From assembly GCF_041397485.1 (NCBI RefSeq), contig NZ_JAWKWO010000002.1, positions 496,001 to 560,000 of the forward strand: DNA of 64,000 nucleotides, written 5' to 3'. Each line of letters begins with the position of its first letter. Positions within the stretch are counted from its first letter, which is position 1. Of this stretch, positions 36,853-45,643 are shown piece by piece. A program made the position numbers and the translations under genes. This stretch comes from Zhengella sp020637775. Lineage in GTDB: Bacteria > Pseudomonadota > Alphaproteobacteria > Rhizobiales > Rhizobiaceae. Under the pieces are notes generated by a model. That model ran no database searches. It had not been told where the DNA came from and saw only the letters and a list, made by a program, of their open reading frames with translations.

Positions 36853-37026
36853 ATGCAAAGACCGAGCCGCCTGAATGAACTTGCAACCATGATGATCAAG
36901 CAGGCCAAGCTGTTGAAGCACAGCGGTCTCGTGGCAGAAGCGCGCGAACTGGCGCGCCGGGCCCTCGCCCTGCGCAGCTATGACCGGCTGGCGATGCAGC
37001 CGGTCAGGATTCGCGTCCGGCGCTGA
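36853..37026 (+). CDS. Small basic helical protein of unknown function, 57 aa
   Basis: ATG 36853 is preceded at 7 nt by GGAG (36842-36845), and the frame runs to TGA 37024-37026. The protein starts MQRPSRLNELATMMIKQ and is rich in Lys, Arg, Leu and Ala; it has no membrane segment and looks like two amphipathic helices (KQAKLLKHSGLVAEAREL). I do not recognise a characterised family. It sits alone between the MDR gene (divergent) and the dksA-like gene (convergent, stop codons 4 nt apart). Confidence 0.6.
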   Translation: MQRPSRLNELATMMIKQAKLLKHSGLVAEARELARRALALRSYDRLAMQPVRIRVRR

Positions 37027-37030
37027 CCGG

Positions 37031-37345
37031 TCAGGCGCAATTGCGGCAGAAAGGCGTGGCCGGCAGCAATTCGAGCCGGTCCGGCGAGATTTCCTCGCCG
37101 CATTTCACGCAGTCGCCATAGGTCCCGTTGTCGACGCGATTGAGCGCGGCTTCGATCCGGCGCAGTTCCTCCATGCCCTGGTTGCCGAGGCTTTCAAGCA
37201 CTTCGTCGCCTTCGCGTTCCGTCGCGCGTTCTTCCGTGTCGGCGCTGGCCGGCTCGTCCAGATCGTGCTCGATTTCCTCAAGACGTTCGCGGAGTTCAGC
37301 CTGGCGGGCAAGCAGCTTGTTCTTGAAATAGGCGACATCGACCAT
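37031..37345 (-). CDS. DksA/TraR-family C4 zinc-finger protein
   Basis: 104 aa from ATG 37345, with a perfect AGGAGGT upstream; a longer reading to 37411 lacks such a site. Coiled-coil helices (RQAELRERLEEIEHDL) precede a zinc finger with four Cys (CVKCGEE ... FCRNC). It is shorter than E. coli DksA (151 aa) and belongs to the short DksA-like group, which bind the RNA polymerase secondary channel and affect ppGpp-dependent transcription. Its 3' end faces the 57-aa gene. Confidence 0.88.
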   Translation of the reverse strand: MVDVAYFKNKLLARQAELRERLEEIEHDLDEPASADTEERATEREGDEVLESLGNQGMEELRRIEAALNRVDNGTYGDCVKCGEEISPDRLELLPATPFCRNCA

Positions 37346-37393
37346 GGATCTTCTTACCTCCTGAATGCCGCACACCGTTGCACGGCCCTTTAT

Positions 37394-37426
37394 CCGGCAC
37401 AATAACCGCACCTGCCGGTTTTTTCT
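37394..37426 (+). terminator. T-tailed hairpin on the plus strand, beyond the dksA-like gene
   Basis: CCGGCA (37394-37399) pairs with TGCCGG (37413-37418) and is followed by six T and TTCTT-like sequence on the plus strand. No plus-strand gene ends nearby except the 57-aa gene, 370 bp earlier, so a transcript ending here would be antisense to the whole dksA-like gene. Confidence 0.5.
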
Positions 37427-37453
37427 TGATTTGGCTCAACACGACGCGCCGGG

Positions 37454-38701
37454 TCAATCCTCGTCCACCACGTGCAGGCGCAGCCGCCTCGGCGTGTCCT
37501 CGTGCGGCACGTCGTGCGGAGAGGAGGGACGGCTTCCGGCCAGCCGCCCGTGGTCCGTCTGCCGCCGGTCCGGCTCGGACGGGCCGAACTCCAGGGCCTC
37601 GATCTTCTCGCCGCGCTGCGACAGTTTCTGTGTGGACGTGACGATCTGCTCGATGTCGCGCGATGCCTGGCCGAAATGGGTCTGCAGCTTCATGACCCGG
37701 TCACTCAGCCGGCCCAGGTCGTTCATCAGATGCGCCACCTCGCCCTGGATCAGATGCGCCTGCTCACGCATGCGCGCATCCTTCAGCACGGATTGCACCA
37801 CCTGCACCGAGAGCATGAGCAGCGATGGCGACACGATCACCACCCGGGCGCGGTGGGCCTTCTGCACCAGCGTCTCGAATTGCTCGTGGATGTCGGCGAA
37901 GATCGATTCGGATGGCACGAAAAGGAAGGCCGTGTCCTGTGTCTCGCCGGGAACGAGATATTTCCCGGCAACGGCTGCGATGTGAACCTCCATGTCGCGG
38001 CGGAAACGCTGCCGTGCCTGTTTTTCCGCTTCGGCATGCTCCGCCGCGCGCACCGCGTTCCAGCCTTCCAGCGGAAACTTCGCATCGATGGCCAGCGGCG
38101 GCGCCCCGTTCGGCATCAGGATCAGGCAATCCGGCCGTGATCCGTTCGCCAGCGTGGCCTGGAATTCGTAGGCGCCCGCCGGCAGTGCATCGGCGATGAT
38201 GGCTTCCATGCGGGCCTGCCCGAAGGCGCCGCGCGTCTGCTTGTTGGAAAGGATCGCCTGCAACTCCACCACCTGTCCCGCCAGCGACTGGATATTGCTC
38301 TGCGCCGTGTCGATGACAGCCAGCCGCTCTTGCAGTTTCGCCAGGTTCTCATGGGTGGATTTCGTCTGTTCGCTCATGGTCTGGCCGATCCGGCTGGTCA
38401 TGCCGTCGAGACGTTCGCGGATCGACTGGTTGAGTTCGGCCTGGCGTGCGCCGAACACATCGGCCAGCGTGGCCATGCGCCCCTGCATCTCGCCCTGCGC
38501 CTTCATCAGGTCGGCCAGAAGGCGCTGTTGCTCGGCCTCCCGCGCGGCGGCTTCCGCGCTCTGCCGCGCCCCGCGCCGCCAGGCGAGCAGGACGGCGCCG
38601 AGCAGCGCCACCGCTCCCGCCAGCAGGACGTGGCCGAAGATGACGACGGTGCGTCCAAACGCGCCGGCGGGCTCCGAAAGCAGCATGATCAACGATTCCA
38701 T
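37454..38701 (-). CDS. rmuC: DNA recombination protein RmuC
   Basis: 415 aa from ATG 38701. An N-terminal membrane helix (about residues 10-35) is followed by a long coiled coil rich in Glu/Arg/Gln, then the RmuC domain, recognisable from QARMEAIIADALPAG, RPDCLILMPNG, LAIDAKFPLEGW and ESIFADIHEQF. RmuC limits recombination at inverted repeats in E. coli; its biochemical activity is not settled. The last 60 residues are polar and probably unstructured. Confidence 0.9.
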   Translation of the reverse strand: MESLIMLLSEPAGAFGRTVVIFGHVLLAGAVALLGAVLLAWRRGARQSAEAAAREAEQQRLLADLMKAQGEMQGRMATLADVFGARQAELNQSIRERLDGMTSRIGQTMSEQTKSTHENLAKLQERLAVIDTAQSNIQSLAGQVVELQAILSNKQTRGAFGQARMEAIIADALPAGAYEFQATLANGSRPDCLILMPNGAPPLAIDAKFPLEGWNAVRAAEHAEAEKQARQRFRRDMEVHIAAVAGKYLVPGETQDTAFLFVPSESIFADIHEQFETLVQKAHRARVVIVSPSLLMLSVQVVQSVLKDARMREQAHLIQGEVAHLMNDLGRLSDRVMKLQTHFGQASRDIEQIVTSTQKLSQRGEKIEALEFGPSEPDRRQTDHGRLAGSRPSSPHDVPHEDTPRRLRLHVVDED

Positions 38702-38804
38702 GCCGGCGAGGCTAGCAGGTTTGCACGCCTGAAGCGAGATCAAAACGCGAACAAATGCCGTTTGGCGCGTTGACGCCTCGCGCGCGAGCGCTTATGTGCA
38801 AGCC

Positions 38805-39338
38805 ATGACGATCAAGCCGCTTGTCCTTTTGCCCGATCCTGTCCTGCGCGAGGTTTCCAGGCCTGTCGAGCGCGTGGACGATGCCCTGCGTGCTTTCGCG
38901 CGGGACATGCTGGACACCATGTATGATGCACCGGGCATCGGCCTTGCCGCCATCCAGGTGGCCGAGCCGATCCGGATGCTGACCATTGATCTGGCCAAGG
39001 AGGGCGAGGCGCCGGCCCCGCACATCTTCATCAACCCGGAAATCGTCGCCTCCAGCGATGACCGTTCGGTCTATGAGGAGGGCTGCCTTTCCATCCCGGA
39101 CTATTATGCGGAGGTGGAACGGCCCGCCAGCGTCACGGTCAACTATCTCGATCTGGACGGAAGGCAGCGCACGATGGAGGCCGACGGTCTCATGGCCACC
39201 TGCCTGCAACACGAGATCGACCACCTCAACGGCGTTCTGTTCATCGATCACATTTCGCGCCTGAAACGCGACATGGTCATCAAGAAATTCAAGAAGCTGG
39301 CGAAGGATCGCGGCGGCACCCGCACCATGGTGGGCTGA
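38805..39338 (+). CDS. def: Peptide deformylase
   Basis: 177 aa from ATG 38805 (a GTG at 38796 would add three residues). Removes the formyl group from nascent proteins. The three metal-site motifs are complete: GIGLAAIQ, EGCLSIP and QHEIDHL. The C-terminus KKFKKLAKDR is typical for class I enzymes. It precedes fmt by 40 nt. Confidence 0.96.
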   Translation: MTIKPLVLLPDPVLREVSRPVERVDDALRAFARDMLDTMYDAPGIGLAAIQVAEPIRMLTIDLAKEGEAPAPHIFINPEIVASSDDRSVYEEGCLSIPDYYAEVERPASVTVNYLDLDGRQRTMEADGLMATCLQHEIDHLNGVLFIDHISRLKRDMVIKKFKKLAKDRGGTRTMVG

Positions 39339-39378
39339 CGCGCCCGCGCCGCTTGCGAATCGCCGGGAGAGCCTGATC

Positions 39379-40311
39379 GTGCGCATCATTTTCATGGGAA
39401 CGCCCGATTTCTCCGTGCCGACACTGCGCGCACTTCACGCGGCCGGCCATGACATCGTGGCGGTCTACGCGCAGCCGCCGCGCAAGGCAGGCCGCCGCGG
39501 GCTCGAACTCACCCCGTCTCCGGTTCACAAGGCCGCCGAAGCGCTGGGGATCGACGTGCGAACGCCGGTTTCCCTGAAAGGTCAATCCGAACAGGCCGCC
39601 TTTCGTGCGCTGGAGGCCGATGCCGCGGTCGTTGTCGCCTATGGCCTCCTGCTGCCCCGGCCCATCCTGGAGGGAACGCGGCTCGGCTGCTTCAACGGCC
39701 ACGCTTCGGCGCTGCCGCGCTGGCGCGGTGCCGCGCCCATTCAGCGCGCCATCATGGCCGGCGACAGGGAAACGGCGATGATGGTGATGAAGATGGACGA
39801 GGGGCTGGATACCGGCCCCGTCGCCAAGGCCGCGCCCGTTGCCATCGGCCCGGACATGACGGCCGGTCAATTGCATGACGTGATGATGGAAACCGGCGCC
39901 GCCCTGATGGTGGAGGCCATGGCTGCGCTGGAGGCAGGAAAGCTGACGCTGACGCCGCAGCCGGAGGACGGCGTCACCTATGCCCGCAAGATCGACAAGG
40001 CGGAGACCCGCATCGACTGGTCGCGCCCTGCGCGCGAGGTCCATGATCGCATTCGCGGTCTCGCCCCCTTTCCGGGCGCCTGGTGCGAGATGACGCTCGG
40101 CGCAGGCAAGCCTGAGCGGGTCAAGCTGCTCGGTTCCACGCTTGCCGAAGGGAGCGGCAAGCCCGGATCCGTGCTGGACGAAGCGCTGACGATTGCCTGC
40201 GGCACCGGCGCGGTCCGCCTTACCCGGCTGCAAAAGGCGGGCGGCAAGACGCTGGATGCGGCCGGCTTCCTGCGCGGCAATCCCGTTTCCGCCGGCGTCG
40301 TGCTGGATTGA
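39379..40311 (+). CDS. fmt: Methionyl-tRNA formyltransferase
   Basis: 310 aa, starting at a GTG (39379) with GGGAGA upstream. Uses 10-formyl-THF to formylate initiator Met-tRNA. The N-terminal catalytic domain has FMGTPDFSVPTL, the active-site Asn-His region FNGHASALP and WRGAAPIQ. The C-terminal domain includes DWSRPAREVHDRIRGL. Stop lies 4 nt before truA ATG, so def-fmt-truA is a compact operon. Confidence 0.96.
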   Translation: MRIIFMGTPDFSVPTLRALHAAGHDIVAVYAQPPRKAGRRGLELTPSPVHKAAEALGIDVRTPVSLKGQSEQAAFRALEADAAVVVAYGLLLPRPILEGTRLGCFNGHASALPRWRGAAPIQRAIMAGDRETAMMVMKMDEGLDTGPVAKAAPVAIGPDMTAGQLHDVMMETGAALMVEAMAALEAGKLTLTPQPEDGVTYARKIDKAETRIDWSRPAREVHDRIRGLAPFPGAWCEMTLGAGKPERVKLLGSTLAEGSGKPGSVLDEALTIACGTGAVRLTRLQKAGGKTLDAAGFLRGNPVSAGVVLD

Positions 40312-40315
40312 AGCC

Positions 40316-41065
40316 ATGCCGCGCTATCGCATGACGGTCGAGTATGACGGCACGCCCTACAAGGGCTGGCAGCGCCAGAAGAACGGCCACAGCGTGCAGG
40401 CCGCCATCGAGGCGGCGATCGCCCGCTTCGCGCGCGAGACCGTGACCTTGCAGGTGGCCGGGCGCACCGATGCCGGCGTGCATGCGACCGGGCAGGTCAG
40501 CCATGCCGATCTGGCGCGCGACTGGGCGCCCTTCAAGTTTCACGAGGCAGTCAACGCCATGCTGCGCGAGGCCGGCGAAGCCGTCTCGGTGCTGTCGGTG
40601 GAAAGGGCGGAGGAGGGATTCCATGCCCGTTTTTCCGCAACGCGCCGCCACTACCTCTATCGCATCATCAATCGCCGCCCGCCGCTGGCGCTTGAGCGCG
40701 ACCGCGCCTGGTGGGTCAAGAAGGGGGTGATCGACGAAGCGGCGATGGCCGACGCGGCCGAGATACTGATCGGCACCCATGACTTCACGACATTCCGCGC
40801 CGCCCAGTGCCAGGCCAGGAGCCCTGTGAAGACAATGGAGCGCATCGATGTGACGCGCGGCGGCGACATGATCGAGGTGCGCTGCTCGGCCCGCTCCTTC
40901 CTGCACAACCAGGTCCGTTCCATGGTCGGGTCGCTCAAGCTGGTGGGCGAGGGCCGCTGGACGAAGGACGACCTTCGCCGCGCTCTGGAAGCCCGCGATC
41001 ATCAGGCCTGCGGCGCGCTGGCCCCGCCCCATGGGCTCTATCTCACCAAGGTGGATTACGGCTGA
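40316..41065 (+). CDS. truA: tRNA pseudouridine(38-40) synthase TruA
   Basis: 249 aa from ATG 40316 (the frame is open further upstream inside fmt). Catalytic Asp52 in AGRTDAGVHA, plus HARFSATRRHYLYRI and SFLHNQVRSMVGSL, the family's conserved blocks. Modifies the anticodon stem-loop of tRNAs. Its last 10 nt overlap the convergent membrane-protein gene. Confidence 0.96.
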   Translation: MPRYRMTVEYDGTPYKGWQRQKNGHSVQAAIEAAIARFARETVTLQVAGRTDAGVHATGQVSHADLARDWAPFKFHEAVNAMLREAGEAVSVLSVERAEEGFHARFSATRRHYLYRIINRRPPLALERDRAWWVKKGVIDEAAMADAAEILIGTHDFTTFRAAQCQARSPVKTMERIDVTRGGDMIEVRCSARSFLHNQVRSMVGSLKLVGEGRWTKDDLRRALEARDHQACGALAPPHGLYLTKVDYG

Positions 41066-41646
41066 GCCGACAGGCCCAGCATGCCATGCATGGCGACCAG
41101 CACCAGGATCGACGCGACCGCCATGGCAATGAACACACCGGCCGAATACATGGCCTCACGTCCGATGGCGCCATGCGTGATGCGCCAGCCGAGCACAAGC
41201 GAAAGCACGAAGACCATCAGCGACAGGAAGCCGGAAGGATCCGGTTCGCCAGAAGCCAGCAGCCGGACCAGCGCCGGCGGCACGGCCAGCCAGACGAGGA
41301 TCGCGCTGCCCCAATTGGTCGCGATCACATAGGCCGCGAAGGATCTGCGCATGCCGACCGCCCCAGACACCGCGCCAAGTCCGGCGATCGGCACGATCCA
41401 TGCTGCCAGATCGGCTATGCCCAACCGCAGGACGGTCAGCGACAGGCTGCCATCCCCGGCTAGGAAATCCGGTGCCGCCGCCACCCAGGACAGCAGCATC
41501 GGCGGCAGGGCAAGCAGGATCGACCAGAACGAACGCCAGAACCCTTCCGCCGTGATGTCCATGCGGGCCAGTGCATCGCCCTTCGCGGTGACCATGATGC
41601 GCCAGGCGGCGGTCAGATGGGCCTGCACATAGTCCGCATCGAGCAT
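41056..41646 (-). CDS. Integral membrane protein of unknown function next to dapE
   Basis: 196 aa from ATG 41646. Five hydrophobic segments (about residues 37-57, 70-95, 100-125, 140-158, 167-188) with a polar, soluble N-terminus that begins LDADYVQAHLTAAWRIMVTAKGD... (shortened here). I do not assign a family; similar small proteins are seen beside dapE in rhizobia, as far as I recall. The start lies 5 nt after the dapE stop, so it is co-expressed with dapE. Confidence 0.7.
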   Translation of the reverse strand: MLDADYVQAHLTAAWRIMVTAKGDALARMDITAEGFWRSFWSILLALPPMLLSWVAAAPDFLAGDGSLSLTVLRLGIADLAAWIVPIAGLGAVSGAVGMRRSFAAYVIATNWGSAILVWLAVPPALVRLLASGEPDPSGFLSLMVFVLSLVLGWRITHGAIGREAMYSAGVFIAMAVASILVLVAMHGMLGLSAQP

Positions 41647-41651
41647 GGCCC

Positions 41652-42857
41652 TCAGGCTCCGGCCGCCTTGGCGGTGAACCAGTAGGCAATGAAATGCTGG
41701 TAGATCTGCGTCAGTCCTTCCAGGTCGGCCACGGCCACGCGCTCGTCGACCATGTGCATGGTCTGGCCGACAAGGCCAAACTCCACCACCGGGCAATAGT
41801 CCTTGATGAACCGGGCATCGGAGGTGCCGCCGGAGGTGGAAAGCGCCGGCACCCGGCCGGTCACCGCCTCCACCGCGCCCGATAGCGTGGCGACGAGATC
41901 CTCGTCGCGCGTCAGGAAGACATGGCTCGGCCGGTCCGCCCAGATCAGCTCGAAATTCACCGGTTCCCGCCCTCCGGGCCGCAGCCGCGTATCCTGTGCC
42001 GCCTGGTCCAGCCGGTTGTGGATTTCGGCCATCACGCTTTCCGCCGTCCAATGGTCGTTGAAGCGGATGTTGAACCGGGCTTCGGCCCTGGCCGGGATCA
42101 CGTTCGTCGCCGTATTGCCGACGTCGATGGAGGTCACTTCGAGGTTCGACGGCTGGAAGTCGTGCGAGCCTTCGTCGAAGGGCGGCGTCATCAGCGCTTC
42201 CGCCAGCATGATGACCGAGCGCACGGGATTGTCCGCCAGATGCGGATAGGCCGCGTGCCCCTGAACACCGTGGACGACAACGCGCCCGGACACCGAGCCA
42301 CGCCGGCCGATCTTCACCATGTCGCCAAGCTGGCCCGGATTGGTCGGCTCGCCAACCAGGCAGGCATCCCATGCCTCGCCCTTCTGCGCCGCCCAGTCCA
42401 GCAGCTTGACCGTGCCGTTGACCGCGGGCCCTTCCTCGTCACCGGTGATGAGGAAGGAAACCGATCCGTGCGGCAGGCCATGGTCTTCCACGTGGCGGGC
42501 GAAGGCGGCGGCGAAACAGGCAATGCCGCCCTTCATGTCCACCGCGCCGCGCCCGTACATCATCCCGTCGCGGATCTCCGCGGCAAAGGGCCCGGCGCTC
42601 CACGCGGCCTCGTCGCCCACCGGGACGACATCGGTATGGCCGGCGAACATGAGATGCGGGCCGGATGTGCCGATGCGCGCATAGAGGTTTTCGATATCCG
42701 GCGATCCGTCTTCGGAAAAGACCGGACGCTGCACCGAGAAGCCCTGCGGCTTGAGCAGGTTTTCCAGCACCGAAAGGGCACCGCCCTCGGCCGGCGTGAC
42801 CGAGGGGCAGCGGATGAGGTCCGCCAGGATGGCGGCAGGATCGGTTGAGCGAGTCAT
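41652..42857 (-). CDS. dapE: Succinyl-diaminopimelate desuccinylase DapE
   Basis: 401 aa. Removes succinate from N-succinyl-L,L-diaminopimelate in lysine and peptidoglycan precursor synthesis. M20 family: FAGHTDVVP with the first metal His/Asp, YGRGAVDMKGG, and ITGDEEGP with the catalytic Glu. The dimerisation domain shows NVIPARAEARFNIRF. The next minus-strand gene upstream, at 42892, ends only 34 nt before the dapE start. Confidence 0.94.
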   Translation of the reverse strand: MTRSTDPAAILADLIRCPSVTPAEGGALSVLENLLKPQGFSVQRPVFSEDGSPDIENLYARIGTSGPHLMFAGHTDVVPVGDEAAWSAGPFAAEIRDGMMYGRGAVDMKGGIACFAAAFARHVEDHGLPHGSVSFLITGDEEGPAVNGTVKLLDWAAQKGEAWDACLVGEPTNPGQLGDMVKIGRRGSVSGRVVVHGVQGHAAYPHLADNPVRSVIMLAEALMTPPFDEGSHDFQPSNLEVTSIDVGNTATNVIPARAEARFNIRFNDHWTAESVMAEIHNRLDQAAQDTRLRPGGREPVNFELIWADRPSHVFLTRDEDLVATLSGAVEAVTGRVPALSTSGGTSDARFIKDYCPVVEFGLVGQTMHMVDERVAVADLEGLTQIYQHFIAYWFTAKAAGA

Positions 42858-42891
42858 GGTGCCTGATTAGCGAAACCGCGAACGCCTGTCA

Positions 42892-43638
42892 TCAGGCACC
42901 CGCCATCCCGGTGGCAGCGGGCTGCGTTTTGCCTTCGCCCTGGCGTGAAGGGTCGCCGATCAGCATGATCTTCTGCCAGATCTTGCGCGACAGGTTCGTT
43001 CCCAGCGCCTCCACGTCGTTGACCGCATTGACCACCTCCATGTCCGGCAATGTCTGCGCATAGAGTGCGGCGAACTTGCCCGTCAGCGACAGCGGTTCGG
43101 AGCAATAGTCGAGATAGCGCTTCAGCTCCGCGGCCGTCATGCTGCGCAACGGCGAGCTCTCGGTCATGATGAAATCGCGCGACAGCGCCGCCGGATCCTT
43201 GGTCAACTGGTGCATGTCGATGACGTGGATGAGCGAACGAAGCTTGTGCAGGCCTTCAAGCACGGCCCGCCGCTTCTGGCGCTTTTCCAGCCCCATCAGC
43301 GCGACGAGACCCGCGCCTGTCAGGACGGCGGTGTTGAACAGCGCGTCGATACCCTGGAGAATGTCGAACGTGCCGGTTTCGATCCGGTCGAAGCGCAGGA
43401 AGCGAAAGGCGAGGAAGAGAACGATGGCGCCGGCCGCGATGCCGGCCAGAGACAGGGCGCGCCAGAACCAGTCGTTCTTCTCGATGGTCGCCGCTTCGGC
43501 GCTGATACCGCGCCCGGTTGCCGTCAGCTCCCGCGCCACGCTGCACAGACCCGATTGCGCAAACCGCTCCGCGATGCGGCGTTCCAGCCGCTCGGCCGTG
43601 GCGATGATCTTGTCGGCATCCAGCTTCGAATAGGGCAT
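42892..43638 (-). CDS. Hypothetical membrane protein in the dap cluster
   Basis: 248 aa. Soluble N-terminus with a possible coiled-coil (ATAERLERRIAERF), two hydrophobic segments (about residues 61-80 and 99-117), then a soluble domain with several conserved-looking aromatic and charged residues (DYCSEPLSLTGKFAALY). No family recognised. Same strand as dapD and dapE and placed between them, so probably transcribed with them. The ATG start has no strong ribosome site. Confidence 0.65.
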   Translation of the reverse strand: MPYSKLDADKIIATAERLERRIAERFAQSGLCSVARELTATGRGISAEAATIEKNDWFWRALSLAGIAAGAIVLFLAFRFLRFDRIETGTFDILQGIDALFNTAVLTGAGLVALMGLEKRQKRRAVLEGLHKLRSLIHVIDMHQLTKDPAALSRDFIMTESSPLRSMTAAELKRYLDYCSEPLSLTGKFAALYAQTLPDMEVVNAVNDVEALGTNLSRKIWQKIMLIGDPSRQGEGKTQPAATGMAGA

Positions 43639-43695
43639 GGAGCGGTGTTATCAGCAAAGCCTGAAAAAAGGCTTGCCGCCATGCCTCATGCAGCG

Positions 43696-43726
43696 TGCCG
43701 CGCCGCCGCAGCCGGCGGCGCGGGCA
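43696..43726. other. GC-rich hairpin between dapD and the downstream membrane-protein gene
   Basis: Left arm 43696-43708 (TGCCGCGCCGCCG) pairs with right arm 43713-43726 (CGGCGGCGCGGGCA) with one bulged G and a 4-nt loop. No T-run follows on either strand, so it is not a classical terminator; it may act in mRNA stability or partial termination after dapD. Confidence 0.5.
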
Positions 43727-43738
43727 GGGATTGGCCGG

Positions 43739-44593
43739 TCAGGCGCGCAGCAATTCGTTGATCGAGGTCTTGGAGCGCGTGCGCTCGTCCACCTTCTTGA
43801 CGATGACGGCGCAATAGAGGCTGGGGCCGTAATTCTGGCCCGGCAGGTTCTTGCCCGGCATCGAACCGGAAACCACGACGGAATAGGGCGGCACTTCGCC
43901 CATGTGGATCTCGCCGGTCTCACGGTCCACGATCTTGGTCGACTTGCCGATATAGACGCCCATGCCGAGCACCGCGCCTTCGCGCACGATGCAGCCTTCC
44001 ACCACTTCCGAACGCGCGCCGATGAAGCAATTGTCCTCGATGATGGTCGGGCCGGCCTGCAGCGGCTCCAGCACGCCGCCGATGCCGACGCCGCCGGACA
44101 GGTGGACGTTCTTGCCGATCTGCGCGCAGGATCCGACAGTCGCCCAGGTATCCACCATCGTGCCCTCGTCCACATAGGCGCCGAGATTGACGAAGGAGGG
44201 CATCAGCACCACGCCCTTGCCGATGAAGGCGGAACGGCGCACGACGCAATTGGGAACGGCGCGGAAGCCGCCATTTTCGAAATCCTTCGCGCCCCAGGCG
44301 TCGAACTTGGACGGCACCTTGTCCCACCAGGTCGCTTCACCCGGCCCGCCCTTGATGATCTCCATCGGGTTTAGCCGGAAGGAGAGCAGCACCGCCTTTT
44401 TCAGCCACTGGTGAACCACCCAGTTGCCGTCATCGCCGCGGCTGGCGACGCGTGCCTCGCCCCGGTCGAGCAGGTTGAGCGCGGTTTCCACTGCATCGCG
44501 CACGTCGCCGCGTGTGGAAGTGGAAATGCCGTCGCGTTCGTCGAACGCCTTCTCGATCACGGCTTCCAGGGCGGCAAGGTCGGGCTTGGACAT
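43739..44593 (-). CDS. dapD: 2,3,4,5-tetrahydropyridine-2,6-dicarboxylate N-succinyltransferase DapD
   Basis: 284 aa. Transfers succinate from succinyl-CoA to tetrahydrodipicolinate, the step upstream of DapE. A left-handed beta-helix of hexapeptide repeats occupies residues about 105-235 (GAYVDEGTMVDTWATVGSCAQIG, here given in part as VDTWATVGSCAQIG). N-terminal helical domain and C-terminal VKKVDERTRSKTSINELLR are as in the family. Faces the LOG gene across a 147-bp divergent gap. Confidence 0.95.
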   Translation of the reverse strand: MSKPDLAALEAVIEKAFDERDGISTSTRGDVRDAVETALNLLDRGEARVASRGDDGNWVVHQWLKKAVLLSFRLNPMEIIKGGPGEATWWDKVPSKFDAWGAKDFENGGFRAVPNCVVRRSAFIGKGVVLMPSFVNLGAYVDEGTMVDTWATVGSCAQIGKNVHLSGGVGIGGVLEPLQAGPTIIEDNCFIGARSEVVEGCIVREGAVLGMGVYIGKSTKIVDRETGEIHMGEVPPYSVVVSGSMPGKNLPGQNYGPSLYCAVIVKKVDERTRSKTSINELLRA

Positions 44594-44740
44594 CGGCAGG
44601 CTCCGCTACACGTCGTGTTAAGGGATTGGGAAATAGGCTTCCCGGGGGGTAAAAATCGCGCGGAAAGTATGCGAAGGACCAGACGGGGTCAATTGCGCAC
44701 GGCCCCCCGCGACAACATTGCGAATCGGGGACGATCGAGC

Positions 44741-45583
44741 ATGAATCCTGAAGACAAGTCGAGCTGGACGCCGCTGCCGCATTCCGGCGAGGATGCCGCC
44801 CGTGCCCGGTCGGTACCCGACACGCCGCAGACGCGCGCGCCCGCTTACCGTCTCGCCTGGACCGACCAGGATTTCATGACCCAGCGCGACCTGCGCGCCG
44901 TTCGCCTGCAACTGGAATTGCTCAAGCCGGAAATGATGCTGGCCGAGCGCGGCATCCGCTCCACCGTCATTCTCTTCGGCGGGGCGCGCATTCCCGAGCC
45001 GGGCGGCGCGGCCTGGGCGGCCAAGAACGACGTGCAGAAGCAGAACCTGGAAGCCAATGCGCGCTATTACGAGGAAGCCCGCAAGTTCGCCCGCCTTTGC
45101 TCCGAGGAATCGGCCAAGTCGCGCTACCGCGAATTCGTGGTCGTCACCGGCGGCGGACCGGGCGTCATGGAGGCCGGCAATCGCGGGGCGCAGGATGTCG
45201 GCGCGCCCTCCATCGGCCTGAACATCGTGCTGCCGCACGAACAGGCGCCGAACGAGTATGTGACGCCGGAACTGTGCTTCAATTTCCACTATTTCGCCAT
45301 TCGCAAGATGCATTTCATCATGCGCGCCAAGGCGGTATCCGTCTTTCCGGGCGGCTTCGGCACCATGGACGAACTGTTCGAGACGCTGACGCTCATCCAG
45401 ACCGGCCGCATGGAGCGTGTGCCCGTCCTGCTGTTTGGCAAGGATTTCTGGCACAACGCCATCGACCTCGATTTCCTTGCTGCCCAGGGCACGATCTCGC
45501 CCGACGACCCGGATCTCATCACCTTTGTTGACACCGCCGATGAGGCCTGGGCCGCGGTGGCCGAATTCTACGCCCTGACCTGA
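44741..45583 (+). CDS. LOG-family (TIGR00730) Rossmann-fold protein
   Basis: 280 aa from ATG 44741. The motifs GGGPGVMEAGNRG and PGGFGTMDELFE are those of the lysine decarboxylase-like/LOG family, of which some members are cytokinin riboside 5'-monophosphate phosphoribohydrolases. The protein has about 80 extra N-terminal residues before ILFGGARI, so it belongs to the longer subtype; its substrate is not known. Separated from the following copper genes by 60 nt. Confidence 0.85.
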   Translation: MNPEDKSSWTPLPHSGEDAARARSVPDTPQTRAPAYRLAWTDQDFMTQRDLRAVRLQLELLKPEMMLAERGIRSTVILFGGARIPEPGGAAWAAKNDVQKQNLEANARYYEEARKFARLCSEESAKSRYREFVVVTGGGPGVMEAGNRGAQDVGAPSIGLNIVLPHEQAPNEYVTPELCFNFHYFAIRKMHFIMRAKAVSVFPGGFGTMDELFETLTLIQTGRMERVPVLLFGKDFWHNAIDLDFLAAQGTISPDDPDLITFVDTADEAWAAVAEFYALT

Positions 45584-45643
45584 CTGCCGGGGGCTGCGGC
45601 AGATCGTCCACCGCCTCTTTGCATCCGGCGCGGTTTGGCATAG

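Noticed and set aside
41922..42848. 308-aa plus-strand frame opposite dapE
   Set aside because: Antisense shadow of a conserved gene without domain or ribosome site.
43696..43726. Intrinsic terminator of dapD
   Set aside because: The stem is strong but no T-run follows on the minus strand, so it is kept only as a hairpin.
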